A DNA stretch of 64,000 nt from Liolophura sinensis (GCF_032854445.1 NC_088295.1:66695249-66759248); one strand, 5' to 3'; shown: positions 1 to 14,381, numbered from the stretch's first letter. The notes: generated by a model not told the origin, from the sequence alone. Program-made: numbers and translations.

Positions 1-1119
1 CAAAATCTACACTAGAAACTGCATTGCACAGACAAATGATAAATCAATTTATGTTGGATGCTGAACTGTTTATGCTTTCGATGTGCAGATAAAAACTTGA
101 TGATCGCCGAAGTTCTCTGAGACGTGAGCTAATGTCCTGTAAGTGATGTGTTACGAGGGTTTCCCGGCTGGAGAGAAACGATAAATGCCGTAATATCGGA
201 CCGCTATATGGCCATGTATCGTCTTCTGTGCCCGGAGCTAAAGCCTCCTTTTTGTACTTAGGGTATTATTCCATCTTCAAATTACTGAGCGATTTGCCTT
301 CAGGTGTAAACGTCTTCACCAACATAAAAGGATATACCACAAAACGTCCTGAAAATCACAGCTTTTAGTGTTACGATAAAGAACTACTATTGTGTTTTAA
401 AGGGGAAGACCTCCCCCACCATTAGCCTGCCACACCTGTCTCTCTTTACAGGCTGTTACATCCTGTTATATCATTTTAATACTTAGGAAAATGTTGACAT
501 TTTAACATTTACGTTTAAAGAGAGTAGTTGAACCTTTACTGTCATCACTCTACTATTCGACATGTATCTCGAAGCGTAGTAAATACATGTACACACGCCA
601 AATGACCCCACGTCGTCATTTGACTGAAAAATTGTCCAGTACGACTTAAAATATTAGGCATACATACATAACCATACATACAAAGTTCACTTCGTATTTA
701 ATTGTCGGTTCTGTTGTAGTGAATTTGTGGATTATTATCTGCAAAATTACGGGCATACAAAACAACTAATGTTGACTTGTTGTAACCAACCAACGATGAT
801 ACCAGAAGGGATTTGCATGAGTGTCTTGCATTACCTATGTCCATATCTAATATCGATTTAATTAAGAGCTAATCATTGTTGATACCTCCGTGTCTCGGGA
901 ACAAAGTTAATTCATAAAAATTGAGATAATCTGAATTGCTTTCTTAAATTCCTCTCTCCTCTATCGGGATACTACAGAAATACTTTTGTTTTGTGTTTTT
1001 TCACTTTCAACACATGGCGCCATTTATAAGGAATATCATCACGTGACATTAGGTAATTTTTTTTAAAAGTGCAGAGAATTTTTATTGAATTTTTATTGGT
1101 TTGTGTAATTGACCATTAT

Positions 1120-1335
1120 TTCGGTCGTATGACAACGGTGTCTCCTTGTAGCAAGCCAGGCCCAATACCGACATATTTACAGAGCTGCCTCACTGGGACG
1201 TCACACTGAAGGCACCAGACATGTCCAATGTTAATGGGGACAAAGCATAACGAGTATGATTCGTTGAGGAATAGAACCCCGGGTCTACCGTTTCTATGTC
1301 ACAACAGCCGGGTTTTCCTTCGTGATCACTCCAAT
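1120..1335. repeat. Degenerate copy of a tRNA-derived SINE-like repeat
   Basis: Contains CGGTGTCTCCTTGTAGCAAG, GCTGCCTCACTGGGACGTCA and CACCAGACATG in the same order as the copy at 58125-58375. This is a match by eye between two diverged copies; the boundaries are approximate. Confidence 0.45.
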
Positions 1336-2438
1336 TCTTGGAACTGGAGTATCACTTTAAAAAACGTGTAGCACCCTCAGTGTCATGTATGCAAGAATAC
1401 ACTTGCTTATACACCTTAAAGTATGCCTTGAACCTATGAAAGAGGAATTTGGTCTGAAACAAGTGCTATGAAGTGACATTAAACAAATAAATCACATGCA
1501 AATTACACATTTTCAAAAACACCTCGAATGTTTTTCACTTGTTACGACACACGCAGTCATTAACGGGTTTGACAACTCAAGGGGGGCAATTTCATTCCAA
1601 TTCTCCGATTGGAGTTATTCTACGTACGAGTGCAGTCCCCTAAATCCTCCACAAGCCTGTAGTAGGCCACAGACCTCAGTTAATTTTCCATAAGCGACAG
1701 TGTTAAAGTTTAGCGCTGTAGCTCAGCCCCAAACATTCCGTGGCCAATAAGCTTTGGTGCATACCTGGCCCAGCCTGTGAGAAACAAGCCATAAAAATCT
1801 TGACATAGGTTGACCGTCAAAATCTGGACCTTTCTATACCGGCAGCTGGAAGGGGTGCCTAGCAACGCCAAAGGGACGTTACTCGCAGCCTCATCACCAC
1901 CTGTCTCCTTGTGTCCTCTCGCCCAGGCTTTCAAACTTTCATCATTAAAACTCATACACGCCCAAAGCTTAGACAATTTTCAGCATTTTGATACCAAGCA
2001 TGCACCCGTACACCAAAAACGGCAGGGTGGCAGCAAAAAAAGACTTTACACCCTAAAATGCAACAGAATTATATTCGTGTTACATTACAAATCGGAGGTT
2101 GTAATGGGATCTGTGTCCTAGTACAGTACATGTAGGCCTGCTTGATGAACCCTTACGATCCTTACATCTGATATGACATTCGATCTTTAAGTAGTTTCTA
2201 CCACTGTCGGAAAAAATACATGAAGATTGGAGCGGTCGTCGAGGTATATTTTGTCACGCAGGAACGAACTATAAAATACGGGTGTGCAACACGATGACTA
2301 TTAAAACGATAATATGTTTACATTTTGATTGGCTTATTACCGGTAGTGTGTGCTTATTACCGGTACGTGTGTGTTTGTCTATGCTTGTTTATACTATGGA
2401 ACGTGTGCAAAAAAATGTATACCATGATTTAAACAGTT

Positions 2439-2593
2439 GACCTATCAGTAGAAAAACTATAAGACGCCATTATCGTAATTAAAATACGATACTGACCTAC
2501 CAATAGAAAAACTATAAGACGCCATTATCGTATTAAAATACGATACTGACCTACCAATAGAAAAAACTATAAGACGCCATTATCGTATTAAAA
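2439..2593. repeat. Tandem repeat, about 54-55 bp, 2.8 copies
   Basis: Units begin at 2439, 2494 and 2548. Each has GACCTA, ATAGAAAAACTATAAGACG and CCATTATCGTA followed by AAAATACGATACT. Confidence 0.95.
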
Positions 2594-3328
2594 CTGTTAG
2601 TTGTTGTCCAGGTTTAACTGTTTAACCAATCAACGCGTGCTAGAATGGAGAACGCACGTGTCGTCGTCTCCAGATGAACAGAACCAATGCCAGTGCATAG
2701 CTTTATGAATGAATGAAGATGAATCAACACCACTTTGCCAATATTGCCTTTTTGCTTTATAGCTAACAACTGAAGTCCTGTGTAGTGTTTGGCCTCAGGG
2801 CAAAGCAATTTACTGGACGTAAAAAAGAGCTGGTTCCACATTTCGTGAAGGATAACACAGATGTCTGGATGTTACCTCATTGTTGCGTCTGTAACAAAGA
2901 TCACCATACAGAAATAACAAAAGGGGCGACTTGTCGGTTCAACGGGTAGCTTTATTTAGCATTATCATGTCCATACCCAAAAACCATATAAATAAAAATA
3001 ATAAATACTCGTACCATATTGCACAACATACCAAACTGTTGTGCTGTTCATTATGACAATTTGCCATGTCCCTCATTTGTAGAAGTTCATGGTAATACCA
3101 TGAATACTGGGTTAATTCTGAGACAGAATGTGCAGACTAAACCTGTAAAAAAAAGTCGTGCAGTTTCACTAGGACAAAGGTTCGCGAAGAAATAACTAAC
3201 GTGTACTATGTGGCCATTACTGCCGGTGACGCTCGACACGAGCCAAACTCTATACGGTGCAACTAAACATAAACAGCGGAGTTTCGTCTCTGACGAAATC
3301 AAAAATAACTAGTATTTATATATTTTTT

Positions 3329-3520
3329 GGATTGGTGTTTTACGCCGTTCTCAAGAATATTTCACTTTTATACGACGGCGGCTAGCACTATGGCTGGGGG
3401 AAACCGGGTGGAGTCCGGGGGAAACCCATGACCGTCCGCAGGTTGGTGCCAGACCTTCCCACGTACGGCCGGAGAGGAGGGCCAGCATGAGCTAGACTTG
3501 AACTCACAGCGACCCCACAA
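3329..3520 (+). repeat. Lophotrochozoan SINE copy
   Basis: Begins ATTGGTGTTTTACGCCGTTC and continues through ATACGACGGCGG, GGGGAAACC, CCGCAGGTTGGTGCC, CCCACGTACGGCCGGAGAGG and TTGAACTCACAGCGACC. It is the most complete body copy with 21328-21557. The element's tRNA-derived head would lie to the right in minus orientation, and is absent here. Confidence 0.8.
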
Positions 3521-5116
3521 AAAAGAACTACAAATAAAACTCTATTAAGGCGTTAATAACTATAACCATCACGGAAGTATTTTCAACGCTTTCTCTTTTA
3601 ATTAACACTAAAAATAAAATATACAAATGTTCACATCAGATTATCATTTCTTAGTTTGGTGTGTAATGCCATTTTCAATCTTTCGTTTGTTTTAAATTGT
3701 ATGACGAATGACGAACACAGGTATACACAGGCAAGTCTAAAAGTAATGAAGTTACTACAGAATTGTACACTGTACATCTGACTACCTGTTTACAGCACAT
3801 CGGTAAGTTTATTGGATTTGTCAAAAACCGTGCAGCTGGAGAAAGACGTGAATTATTTACACTAAATCAAATAATTGAATGATTGCTTGGTTACTTGCTA
3901 AATTGAATGTTTAAATGATTTGTTAGCTTGCATAGTTTTTGCTTGATTGATCGATCGATTGCTTGCTTAATTGATTGATCGATTGGTGGTTTCTTAGAGG
4001 CATTGTTTTGGAAGAGGGTTGAATCAACGGCTGATTGGGTTGGGTTGTTGGTTGTTTTGTTGATTCCGTAGTGGATCAACCCGCTACGGCATCGAGACTT
4101 TGATCTTAATAACATGCCAACTATTCGTGGGCTATATTTCCACTAGCCCACTGGTGAAGCTTTACACCTACAAGTTCACGAGGAATTCGTGACTGGTGCT
4201 TACAAGAGGTTTGAGAGCTGACATTTATCTGACATTTTTGGCTAGATACATCTTGATAGACACCGGCCACTTCATGATGGTTTCGCTTAAAATAGCCAGT
4301 GGCTGGCGCCTATTCTGAAGGACAATGTGCTCTGGCAGAGATTCAAATGACTGCACGCTGGAGGTAGAATCTTTGTTGAGTAAAGTAGGTCGCGATGTAG
4401 ACCTACTGCCTTTTATAGATGTCCAGATATGTATGATTGAACCAGATCAATTCTCTACAGTCGTAAGAGCATCTTAGTTTTGGTCTTGTGCCAGACGTTT
4501 ATGAGCACAGTGGAAAAAGGATCAAACATGTCTGGTTGACGGGGAAGGCTCAACAGCCTCTGTACACGGACTATAGGTTGGTACAGACTCGCATCTTAAA
4601 ACACGGTACTATCGTGTTACTGAATTACACTTAAGTGGTCTACCTTGTGGAAATTGCTCATGGTGTATCCTGTTAGTGGTGTATTGGTAGCCTGGAAACA
4701 AAGACGTTTCTTTGCTAGGTTACAATCAAGACTGGGACATGACAATGTGACGTGTACCTTTGAGAAGGTCATTGACCTAAGGGCATTATACTCGTCGTGC
4801 TCAATCTATGGCCACAGACCGTTTCGGTGACCCAATGATTAAATCGTACATGTACGCGGCGAAGTCGAGAGACCTCGAGATCACACCCGGGCCGGATCAT
4901 ACCTAAGACTTTAAAACGGTGAGAGGTTAGGGCAAGAAGACATAACTGGTTGACCCGTTATCAATATGATGACATCTCTGGTGTCTGTGCCATGATACTT
5001 CAATGACGGCAGCACTTAAGAGCCACGTACTTGTCCTGTCACAAGAAAGCACAATGTGCACATGTACATGTATGTACACACACCTAAATCTCTTCCTCGT
5101 CATATGACCCCACGAA

Positions 5117-5229
5117 TACATACATACATACATACATACATACATACATACATACATACATACATACATACATACATACATACATACATACATACATACA
5201 TACATACATACATACATACATACATACAT
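5117..5229. repeat. (TACA)n microsatellite
   Basis: About 28 uninterrupted tetranucleotide copies. It produces artefact open frames on both strands (MYVC and HTYI repeats). Confidence 0.98.
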
Positions 5230-5810
5230 CTTGTGTATTACCACAAAGGCCATTGTGGTTGGCGTCTGATATAACAATGTCTGTTTTGAAGCCTAGATGT
5301 AACTTGAGGTTGAAAACTTTATCTATGTTTTATTCTTTCTCATATACAAGCGTTAAAACTACATGAGTCTCTTTGTTCTTCGAGTGCCACATGTAATTCA
5401 CTAGTACAAGGGAAGTGGGAAATGTGAACAAGATAATCCACAGAGAAAATGTGTCTGAATAACATCTTGCTGAACCCAGCCTCAAATAGGGTTGGTGACG
5501 CTCCATGATTTGATATCATGGTATCAAAGAATTGGGAATGTCACAAAGAAAAGCTCTGCTTTAGACAGACTTTATTTGATCTCATGCAATAGGCATAATC
5601 TACTTTAATGTAAAATTAGCATAGGGCAATAAAGTCGCCGGATGTGTCAACCTATGCATTATCAGAAGACATCGAATCTACTGCGTTACTCACATTGCTT
5701 TCGAAGAATACTTTGAGAAACTCAATGCTCAGAGACATCAGCTTATGTTAAGAAATAAAAAAACTCTAAGCATCTCTTCATACCGCAAGGAAGAAGTTTC
5801 ACCTTACGGA

Positions 5811-6200
5811 GATGTTCAGAGTTATGAATCACCACGAACAAGGAAGAGTGATCATTGTGGAGAGATGCTGAGAGTTACAAATTGCCAATGACAAGGAAAA
5901 GCGATCATCGTTGAGAGATGTTGAGGGATATCAATCACCACGGGCACGGAAGAGAGATCATTGTGGGGAGATGTTGAGAGTTAGGAATACCAACGGATAA
6001 GGAAAGGAGATAATCGTGGAGAGATGTTGAGAGTTATAAGTCACCAAGGAAAAGAGATCACTGTGGAGAGACGTTCAGAGTTATGACTCACCATGGACAA
6101 GGAAGAGAGGTCATTGTTGAGAGATGTTGAGAGAGTTATGAATCACCACCGACAAGGAAAAGAGATCATCGTGGAAAGATGTTGAGAGTTATGAATCGCT
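5811..6200. repeat. 53-bp minisatellite, about 7.5 copies
   Basis: The GATGTTGAGAG-type anchor recurs at 5811, 5864, 5917, 5970, 6023, 6070, 6123 and 6178. Each unit contains GTTATGAATCACCA, ACAAGGAA and GATCAT. Five intervals are exactly 53 bp; one is shortened to 47. Confidence 0.95.
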
Positions 6201-9200
6201 AGAGGTAATAATTAGAAATGTGTTAATTATGGAGATGTTAAGAACTCTGAATTACTTAGTGCCAAGGATATCCTTCATGGAAGATCATCTTTGGCAATTT
6301 GAAATGAATCAAATAGACATGTGCAATGAGGGAACTTACCTACAACAATATTTTGAAAGCAATAGGATGTGATCTTTCGAATAATGTTCATTATATGTTA
6401 ACTAACTTTAAATGTTTCCATTGCTTGTTTAACTATCCATTTTGACTGATACGTAGAAGTGGATATGTAGAATTCAATTAATACCTCTGCAGTCTAAAGA
6501 CTTGTTCTTCAAAGGTGCCAGTTGTTTTTATTTGCTTTTTAACACACAGATCAGGACTGGTAGAGCAATTAATCAAAATCTTGAAAACATATTTCCTGTC
6601 CAATCTGCAGCGGTCTTTACATGGAGCTCGGGTCTTACTTAGTTAGGTACCGACGTCACTTAGGCTAGGGAAGGGGGGGGGGGATATTCAATGAGCTCCG
6701 TGGGATAGTAAACTAACCGAGCAATCCTCAGTCGACCATTACGTCCTCGTCCTAAGCCGGTGAAAACCCGGAGCGCTACACGGCTTATTGGCGTAATCAT
6801 GTATAGTATTGCTCTCGGCTGTAGAAAACACGCTCATAAATAAAACGTTGATTACAGTTCGGTTGAGCCAGCTTGGGACAAATGCGAGCTTATGCATGTA
6901 TATAATTTGAGTATTAGAAACGTTATTGACCAGACGGGCAAAATGACCGTAGTTTAAGCCCGAAGTCCTCATGTTATCTCAACCTGGCTCCTGATTGCCT
7001 AAATGAACATCTTTCGACTGTTAACTTCCTACATTTTCTGGACTATTTTCCCACAATAATGTCGACTCCTTGACGTTATTTTTGCAGTTCGTGAAATAAT
7101 AATAAAGATTAATTTAGACTTAATAATGAGTTATTGGACATACTAAAATAGTAGAAAACAAAAAAAAAACATTACCTAAGCACCACAGACATGAAAGAAC
7201 ATAAAAAACTCTGACCAGAAAGTGTTTGTGGACTATGGAAAATTTCTGTTTTCGTCACACCATTGTTCAGATTCAGGTCAATGTACGTATAATAAAAGAT
7301 TTACTGATTGAATGTTCCTAAAGTGTAGTTTGTGTTGAAAAATTGTCTCCTATATCATTATACCATCATTTGGCCCAATAAGCCCATCTTGCGACGTCAA
7401 CATTTAACTAACTTTTCACGGTGTAACAAAAATCTTAGTAATTAATACACACATTTTAGATACTGTTTTCCATGATACCTTTGATGACAATATTTTGTTG
7501 TCTCCTTTAACCAGCTACAATCTGCCCCGTAATGTAACAGACGTTCCACAAAGTGCTTTACCTGTGCCTTCTGAATGTGGAATGATTATTTAGAGGTACG
7601 ACTGGGATCTAAAAATGACCAAAGCAATGGCGAAAACAACAAAAATACTGCAATATAACTGGATAATTTGGATAATAATGAACGTTATCACTCCAAATAA
7701 CTTTTCATATAAGATTCTATTGCATTACGTCTGTACTTTATTCCTATCTGTAGGGAAAAATTAGCAAAATTAGTTTTGTCCCGAACAGAGAAATAAAAAT
7801 TCCGTATGTGGCTTCATGGATTCTTTGTACATAGCTTTAAAACAACCATTTAAATGTAGATATGTTTTTTTTCTTACATGTATGCATACAGGAAAACTAG
7901 TGACCTCAGAACGTACTGAAAACATACTCCATTGCCTTGTAGAAACATGTCAGATATGCATCACAAAACCGGTCACATACAAAATCAACCGTTCGTGGAA
8001 ATGCATGTTGTCACTGGGTTTTGATGAAGACCACCCACTCTATTAATGATAACATTGGAATTCACGGAGTTTAGCTTTTATCTGTTCACATCGAAAATAC
8101 CATCACAAAAGTATTAGCATAATGACGGATAATCTCTGTGCCAGTAATTTCCTGTAGATATTTTGAGAACAAACGCTTTATTGTGTAGCCCCGACGTATG
8201 GGACAGTGCATCACAGAGCCACTTTAGACTATAAGGCGCCCTCTTTGTGGAAACTGTTAGTAGTCAGGCTTCTAGGTTATATGGCGTTTCTGTTATTACA
8301 AAGACTTCATGGGCTTTGACGTCAAATGATCCAGTTGTGGATCTTTGCACAGCCAAACTTTGTACATTTCCAACAGCACTCACCAAGTTTTTTGTATACA
8401 GCAGGAAGGGTTAATTATATTGAACTGAATATTCACTTGTTTGTTTGATTTACAACAGCTGTTCTTTTTGTACGAAACTTGTGTTAATAATCTATATCTT
8501 TATTTTAGCATGGACAAAAGCGTCTTTTTAAAGAATTAACGGTAGTATCCTACCGAAATGAACCGAGCCTAAGTTGAATTCCAACCTGCGAAGTCAAGGA
8601 CGGAATTTAGCAGTAACGATGCATTCTGTCCCAGATCACAAAACAAATGTGATCATGTAAATGGTGGTTTACAGATGTGACTAATACAAACATGGCGTAC
8701 ATAATCTAATTTCGCTTTGAAAACTCATACTTGTGTGCCACTATATAGTGCGTCGCAACATTTTTGAAAACTACAATACTCAGTACTGATTCCTTTCCCT
8801 GTTTGATTTAGCTGTTTATCTTACTCAAGGAGCAATTACGTATTTCATCGAAATATATTGGTGATCGAAAGTTTAATGAAAAGCAAACACGGCGGGTGGT
8901 TGACTGTGGCGCTGGTTTTTGTTTATAATGAACCCATCGTTGCCTTTTCCAGCCAAAATCAACACTGTTGTTGGCGTCTCTGTCTGTAAAGGCGTCTGTG
9001 TGAGTTTGTTGAAGGACAACATTGTCAGATGAGTGCACGGCGTCTCATATGCCGTTTACATTAACACTTATTTTCTTACCCTTACTGTAAAATGGGAGAC
9101 GAAGTAATACATAGGCCTGTATTTAACTAATATATGTAACGAACATAAAAAAAATGTATCTAGATGTACAGTTTGCTTTCTTATTTGAGAAACACGAATC

Positions 9201-11540
9201 GTTATTCTTGAGTTGACCAAACAAGTTCTCAAGGCTCTGCACCTATTTCCTAGTGGGAATCATGCGCAGAATGTGTGTGCATGTGGACATTAGGTGATAG
9301 ACATTCTGCCTAGGTTGAATCGTCCGAAATGAATTTCTTAATAAAGAAATATACGATTAAGAAGATGTTTAAAAACCTATTTATTTTGAGAGTAGGTTAT
9401 AATTTGGTTCTATCTTCTATGGGTATATTTTGACTCTTTACGGCCATTGTGGGTTTTCGATGTTTTATTATCTTTAACTTTTATTTTGCTCCTTTGTAAT
9501 GTTGGTGTATATTGGTCGTATGTTAATTTGGAGTCTGTTGTTCAGTTGTAAATTTGTTAGCCCTTTGTTACCGTAGTATGTTAAAACCTTTTGTCATCGT
9601 TGTATATTTTGGTAATTTGTTACCCGGGCATATTTTGGGCATTTGCTGTCCTAGTTTGTCCTGGGGCTTTTGTGATTGAATGCACATTAGGGCTTAAACT
9701 CGGTATTATCTTAAGTTCACATAGCAACAGTTATTTTCTATTAGAATAATACTGGTATTAACATTTAACTCAGGCTTAGCTTTACTTACAATTTAGAACA
9801 AGCGTCTCCAGACCTCTATAGCTAATTGTGGTCAGCTGAACTACTCTTCGCACAAGTCCAACCCCAATTGTATGGAAGCCAGTCTGTGGCCATTAGAGGT
9901 GTTATGTCTTATACTGATACCGATTTGTCTTCAGCACTTTAACTTTGCCTGCCGGTACAAACCTGAAGTAATCATGCGCGGGGCGTTATAACTAATTAGA
10001 TGATGAGTTTAAATAATGCCACCCAGAGGCAAATGGCACTTCCATAATAGGTCGAGGTATTGGCATTTAACTCACCGATGTATCTCTAGAAAACATCTAC
10101 TACGAGAGAAGTACGTGTTCGAAAGCAGTGCTGGGTGCGTACAGTTGCTTATTATTTTAGGTGCCTTGTAGATGCAGCTCGACTCCAAAGCAATCATCCT
10201 ATCTGCGTGCTTTTTTCCTGTCAGTCTAATTCTATCTCCTTTCCTTATTACGTGTCAAATCTCTCATTTGCTAAAGAGCTGGGCGTGTGTGTTCACTTCA
10301 TGAAACCGACCTGTTCTTGCTATAGGCATTGGTTAAAATTCAGTATGACACAACTCGAAGTAGAATAATTTCCAGGGAGATATTTACCTGAGAAATAACG
10401 TCTTTGAATTTGGTGCTTGGATGGGGCTTTTCCCCAAACTTGCTAATGATACACTTCGTGGTGTCTATAATTCATGCATAAGTCAGTATCGTCCCTCTTG
10501 TGATCGCCATTAGATACGGGCGTACGTCTCACCAATCGACACTTACGCTCAAGTAGTGCAGCCATTTGCAGTATGATAGGTTCTAATGTCCCAGCGGACT
10601 AACGCGGAGGGTAATAGTAGAGGGTTTATGCCGTTGCTCCTCCGTGACCCGATCACGGCGGTAAACAGACATTACTTTAACGGCTATTTGAGACGTTCTA
10701 GGCATGCCCTGCAGTCGTGTGTCGAATAATATCGACAAAACTACCTGCATGTTGAATTCCAAATCACGGTCATGATTGTCCAGTTTCGAAGAGGAGGGAA
10801 AACAAAATGATAAAGTAATTATAGACGCCGTGATCCAGGCAAACCCGTTGAGATGTTAAGCACCTAAACATAAACCGCCGTCAGGGGCGAACAGTGTTTT
10901 TAAGGATTTCCGATTAACTTCAGGCCTTATGTTAACTTAATCGTACGGTATGTTGTGGCGTTTAAAAATTCTGAAGAGAGAAAAAATAAAAACTTGATCA
11001 AAATTCAGGCGAATAACAAATAATTTGAACATGAGAAAACTCAGTTCCGGTTGCACTTACATGATGCCCAGTATAAACCATCCCGAAAGTCTAGGATTCT
11101 ATTATAAAATAACAATAATAATAATAAACACACAAACAGGGTCCATAACAAGGGAGACTAATGTTAAAATGATACAAAAAGCAATCAGTACAGGCTTACC
11201 AATAACTCTAAATCCAGCAAAACATAGTAAGATTCTGTACAAGACTAAGTTTACTTTTGTAGAATAAATAGCCAGCGTCCAGTAGCGCAAATGAGTTATC
11301 CAGTGAAAGTTAATGAAAGCGTTAGCTGTGCAATAATGCACAACTGGAAGTAGGGATAAGTAGCATTTACCCAGTTTATCATGGGTGGGGGTGGGGGGGG
11401 GGGGGTAATCGGAGTGCCCGGGATACACCACAGGCAAGTTATTAGCAAACCTCCTCTTGGTGACAACAACACAATCGAGTATAACTGAACAATGATCGCC
11501 AAGGAATATAGAACATTAATGTGTTCTGTGGCTTACACTC

Positions 11541-11828
11541 TATTGAACCCATGTGTTGCATGATATACACGCTATTGAATCCATGTGTTGCATGACTTAT
11601 ACACTATTGAACTCATGTGTGGCGTGATATACACGCCACTGAACCCATGTGTTGCGTGACTTATACACTATTGAACTCATGCGTTGTGTGATATACACGC
11701 TATTGGACCCATGAGTTGCATGACTTACACGCTATTGAACCCATGTGTTGGGTGGCATACGCGTTATTGAACCCATGTGTTGCGTGACATACACGCTATT
11801 GAACCCACGTGTTTTGTGACATCCGCGT
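11541..11828. repeat. 32-bp minisatellite, nine units with no indels
   Basis: Units start at 11541, 11573, 11605, 11637, 11669, 11701, 11733, 11765 and 11797, exactly 32 bp apart. Each begins TATTGAACCCATGTGTTGC or a variant. The first five alternate two endings (GATATACACGC and GACTTATACAC), showing a 64-bp dimer stage. Confidence 0.97.
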
Positions 11829-13639
11829 ACCCTGCAAATATTAATGATGCTTGACATGTATTTATAGAAACATACGCATTAATGTGCTAACGCATGGCTG
11901 TTTATATTTGAATGTCCTATCCATGAACGCGTTACATGTACATCTATATACTGGTACTGCGTGTACAGACGCATACTTTTTTATTAATACATAGGATGGA
12001 ATACTCTTTATAACATTGACTTTTTCAGCATATCATTTCAACGGACGAAATAAACTGGATGAAATGAACCGGTTTCAATGTCCACAATGCGTCATTGTGA
12101 GGTTGGATAAAATCCGCTTTCGCTTCTAAACTTCTTTATGCAGGTATCACGACACCTTATAATCACCACTTTAATATAATAGAGATGGGTGGGAGGTGGG
12201 TGAGGAAGGTAATAGGGTAGAAACTGGTCTCCAATGATATGAATAACCCACAGATTAACCGAAAAATACCGTCCAACCAGGCAAACGTATAATCTGGTTT
12301 TAGAAATAAAAAACCGTTTCATCTTTACAGATGCTCTGGGACATTCATCACACTTTGATATAAATAATTGCCATTGAAATGTTTATATGTTGATATATAC
12401 CGTGCTATTGACCGCGTCACAAACTGCAGACTTCATGAAAGGTATGGATGGATTAATATATTAATCTCTCCGTGGGAAATGAAACACGCGATGTCCTGTC
12501 AAAGAGATAATTGTGCACTTTCCTATGACTTCCCTTCGTGAATGAGCACATGAGGGCGTTTACCTTCTATAGTATAATAAATAAGCCTGGAGGTGAAATG
12601 AAAAATATTGATTTGTAACCGATACGCCCTATAGTCATTAAACATCTATAACTTAGTCAGATATCATTTACTTTTGAGACCTTGTCACCAGAGGCCACGC
12701 TTATCAGTACTATATATGCGATCTAGTAATTGGCTGTTTTGAAACTGATCTTTATTACTTCTATAATGTCTCGTGGGTGCGTAACTTCTGACTGGTTCCA
12801 TTGCTATACCCAATCAAATGTGAACGCTCAAAACATCGTAAAATATATACTAAGATCATTATTTGAGGACAGATAAATTTATTCCACTGTAGCCAGAAGA
12901 TAAAAAGATGAAGATTGGAAAACAGTGGGGCTTTCATAGATTTTTAACGTCACTTCTTTTATTTTGCACGGGCTGATGTTTCAAGCAAAATGTTTGCCCA
13001 TTTCCTATTTGGTTTTCTAGTATAATTCTCGTTAACGCCAGCTAAAATCCGATCAAGTCTTTTTGCTAGATTTGTCAGATGGGAGGAAGTCAAACAGAGA
13101 GGTCCAAACGCAATTCGAACCTTATAGTGAACTGCATGGAAATGAGTTCTGCTTCTGTGAGCAAGACATTTGGTAAAATTATTAATGGCAAAGTCACCCA
13201 GATTAACAGTTATATGTGTAAATAATGTATTGTTATTGTAGAGGGAGGAATGCACACTAGCTAGTACATCATCTCCTCGAGAGAGCATAACTGTGAAGCT
13301 CCAAGGGGACTTACAGGCGAACTATAGTAATGGATTACGTCCAACAGCAGTAACCATGTCGCTAATTTCGCTCCAGAAATCGATTGAAAACGGGCCGGAA
13401 ACTGGAAATATTCTGCACCGACTCATCAAAGAGCTATTGGACAAATAATTGCGGAAAAAACAGTGCGCGTCAGTCCTGTGGCGCAGATTGCCCACCCGCC
13501 CTGAGGCCTCTGACCACTTCAATGTCAGGTTTACCCTTTTACCCTGTAAATAAGACCACTCACAGTGACACAGAAGGTGCAGAGGGAAAATCGTACGGCC
13601 AAGCAGGTCATACTAAAGACAGCTAACACATCGTACACT

Positions 13640-13735
13640 AGAGCGAGTAGTTCTCCAGTGTTTAAGGTACTTGCCTTTCAATCGCTTGGACTAGCGAGGC
13701 GCTGATTCAGACCTTGCCTCGGACAGGGATCTTGT
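13640..13735 (+). repeat. tRNA-like SINE head, degenerate
   Basis: AGTGTTTAAGGTACTTGCC resembles a tRNA A-box region, and GATTCAGACC about 50 bp later a B-box. The acceptor stem is not closed, so this is not a working tRNA. Probably a SINE head. Confidence 0.4.
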
Positions 13736-13903
13736 AGATTGCCCGATAGATTAATATGGTCTTGGTGATATTAAGATATCAACGACGCTCGTGTGCACGT
13801 TTGCGCGGTCTAACTTTAGTTGAAGGCCAGATGTCTTCCATCGTTTGATTTACACCAGTTCCCCACACAAAGTGTAAGCTATACAGAATCATACATCATC
13901 ACA

Positions 13904-14381
13904 CGGAAAGTCATTGACTGAGCAAACATAACTTAATTCTGTGGCGTTATGAAAACATTATGCACAATACGGTCTGAATAACATATTTCACAGAAATCGT
14001 GCGCCAGACAGAAATCCTATGCCGCACATAATCACACAAACACATTTCGCATTCACAGGTTAGTCACTCATGTTGCAGATCTAAAAGAACCTAAATGCGC
14101 ATTATACAGAAACTGCGTGTTAAACGGAAAGTCATAGATTAAGCTAACATAAACTAATTGTGCGGCGTCATGAAAACATCATACACAATGCAGTCTGAAC
14201 AATATATTTCACAGAAATCGTGCGCCAGACAGAATTCGTGCACAAGACAGAAATCGTGCGCCAGACAGAAATCGTATGCTGTGCATAATCACACATCAAG
14301 CAAAATCAAAATTCGCATTCACACGGAAGCCATTGATCTTGCAGATCTAAAAGAACCTAAATGCGCATCGTACAGAAACTG
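13904..14381. repeat. Two-copy tandem duplication, 221-bp unit
   Basis: 13904-14124 is repeated from 14125. Shared text includes CGGAAAGTCAT, CACAGAAATCGTGCGCCAGA and AGATCTAAAAGAACCTAAA. The second copy also carries a short internal triplication of AAATCGTGCGCCAGACAG, which accounts for its extra length and an artefact open frame. Confidence 0.9.

Noticed and set aside
4927-5277. 116-codon minus-strand and 72-codon plus-strand open frames
   Set aside because: Both are produced by translating the (TACA)n microsatellite.
12959-13288. 109-codon minus-strand open frame with protein-like composition
   Set aside because: I recognise no family and see no good splice sites. It cannot be supported without transcript or homology data.
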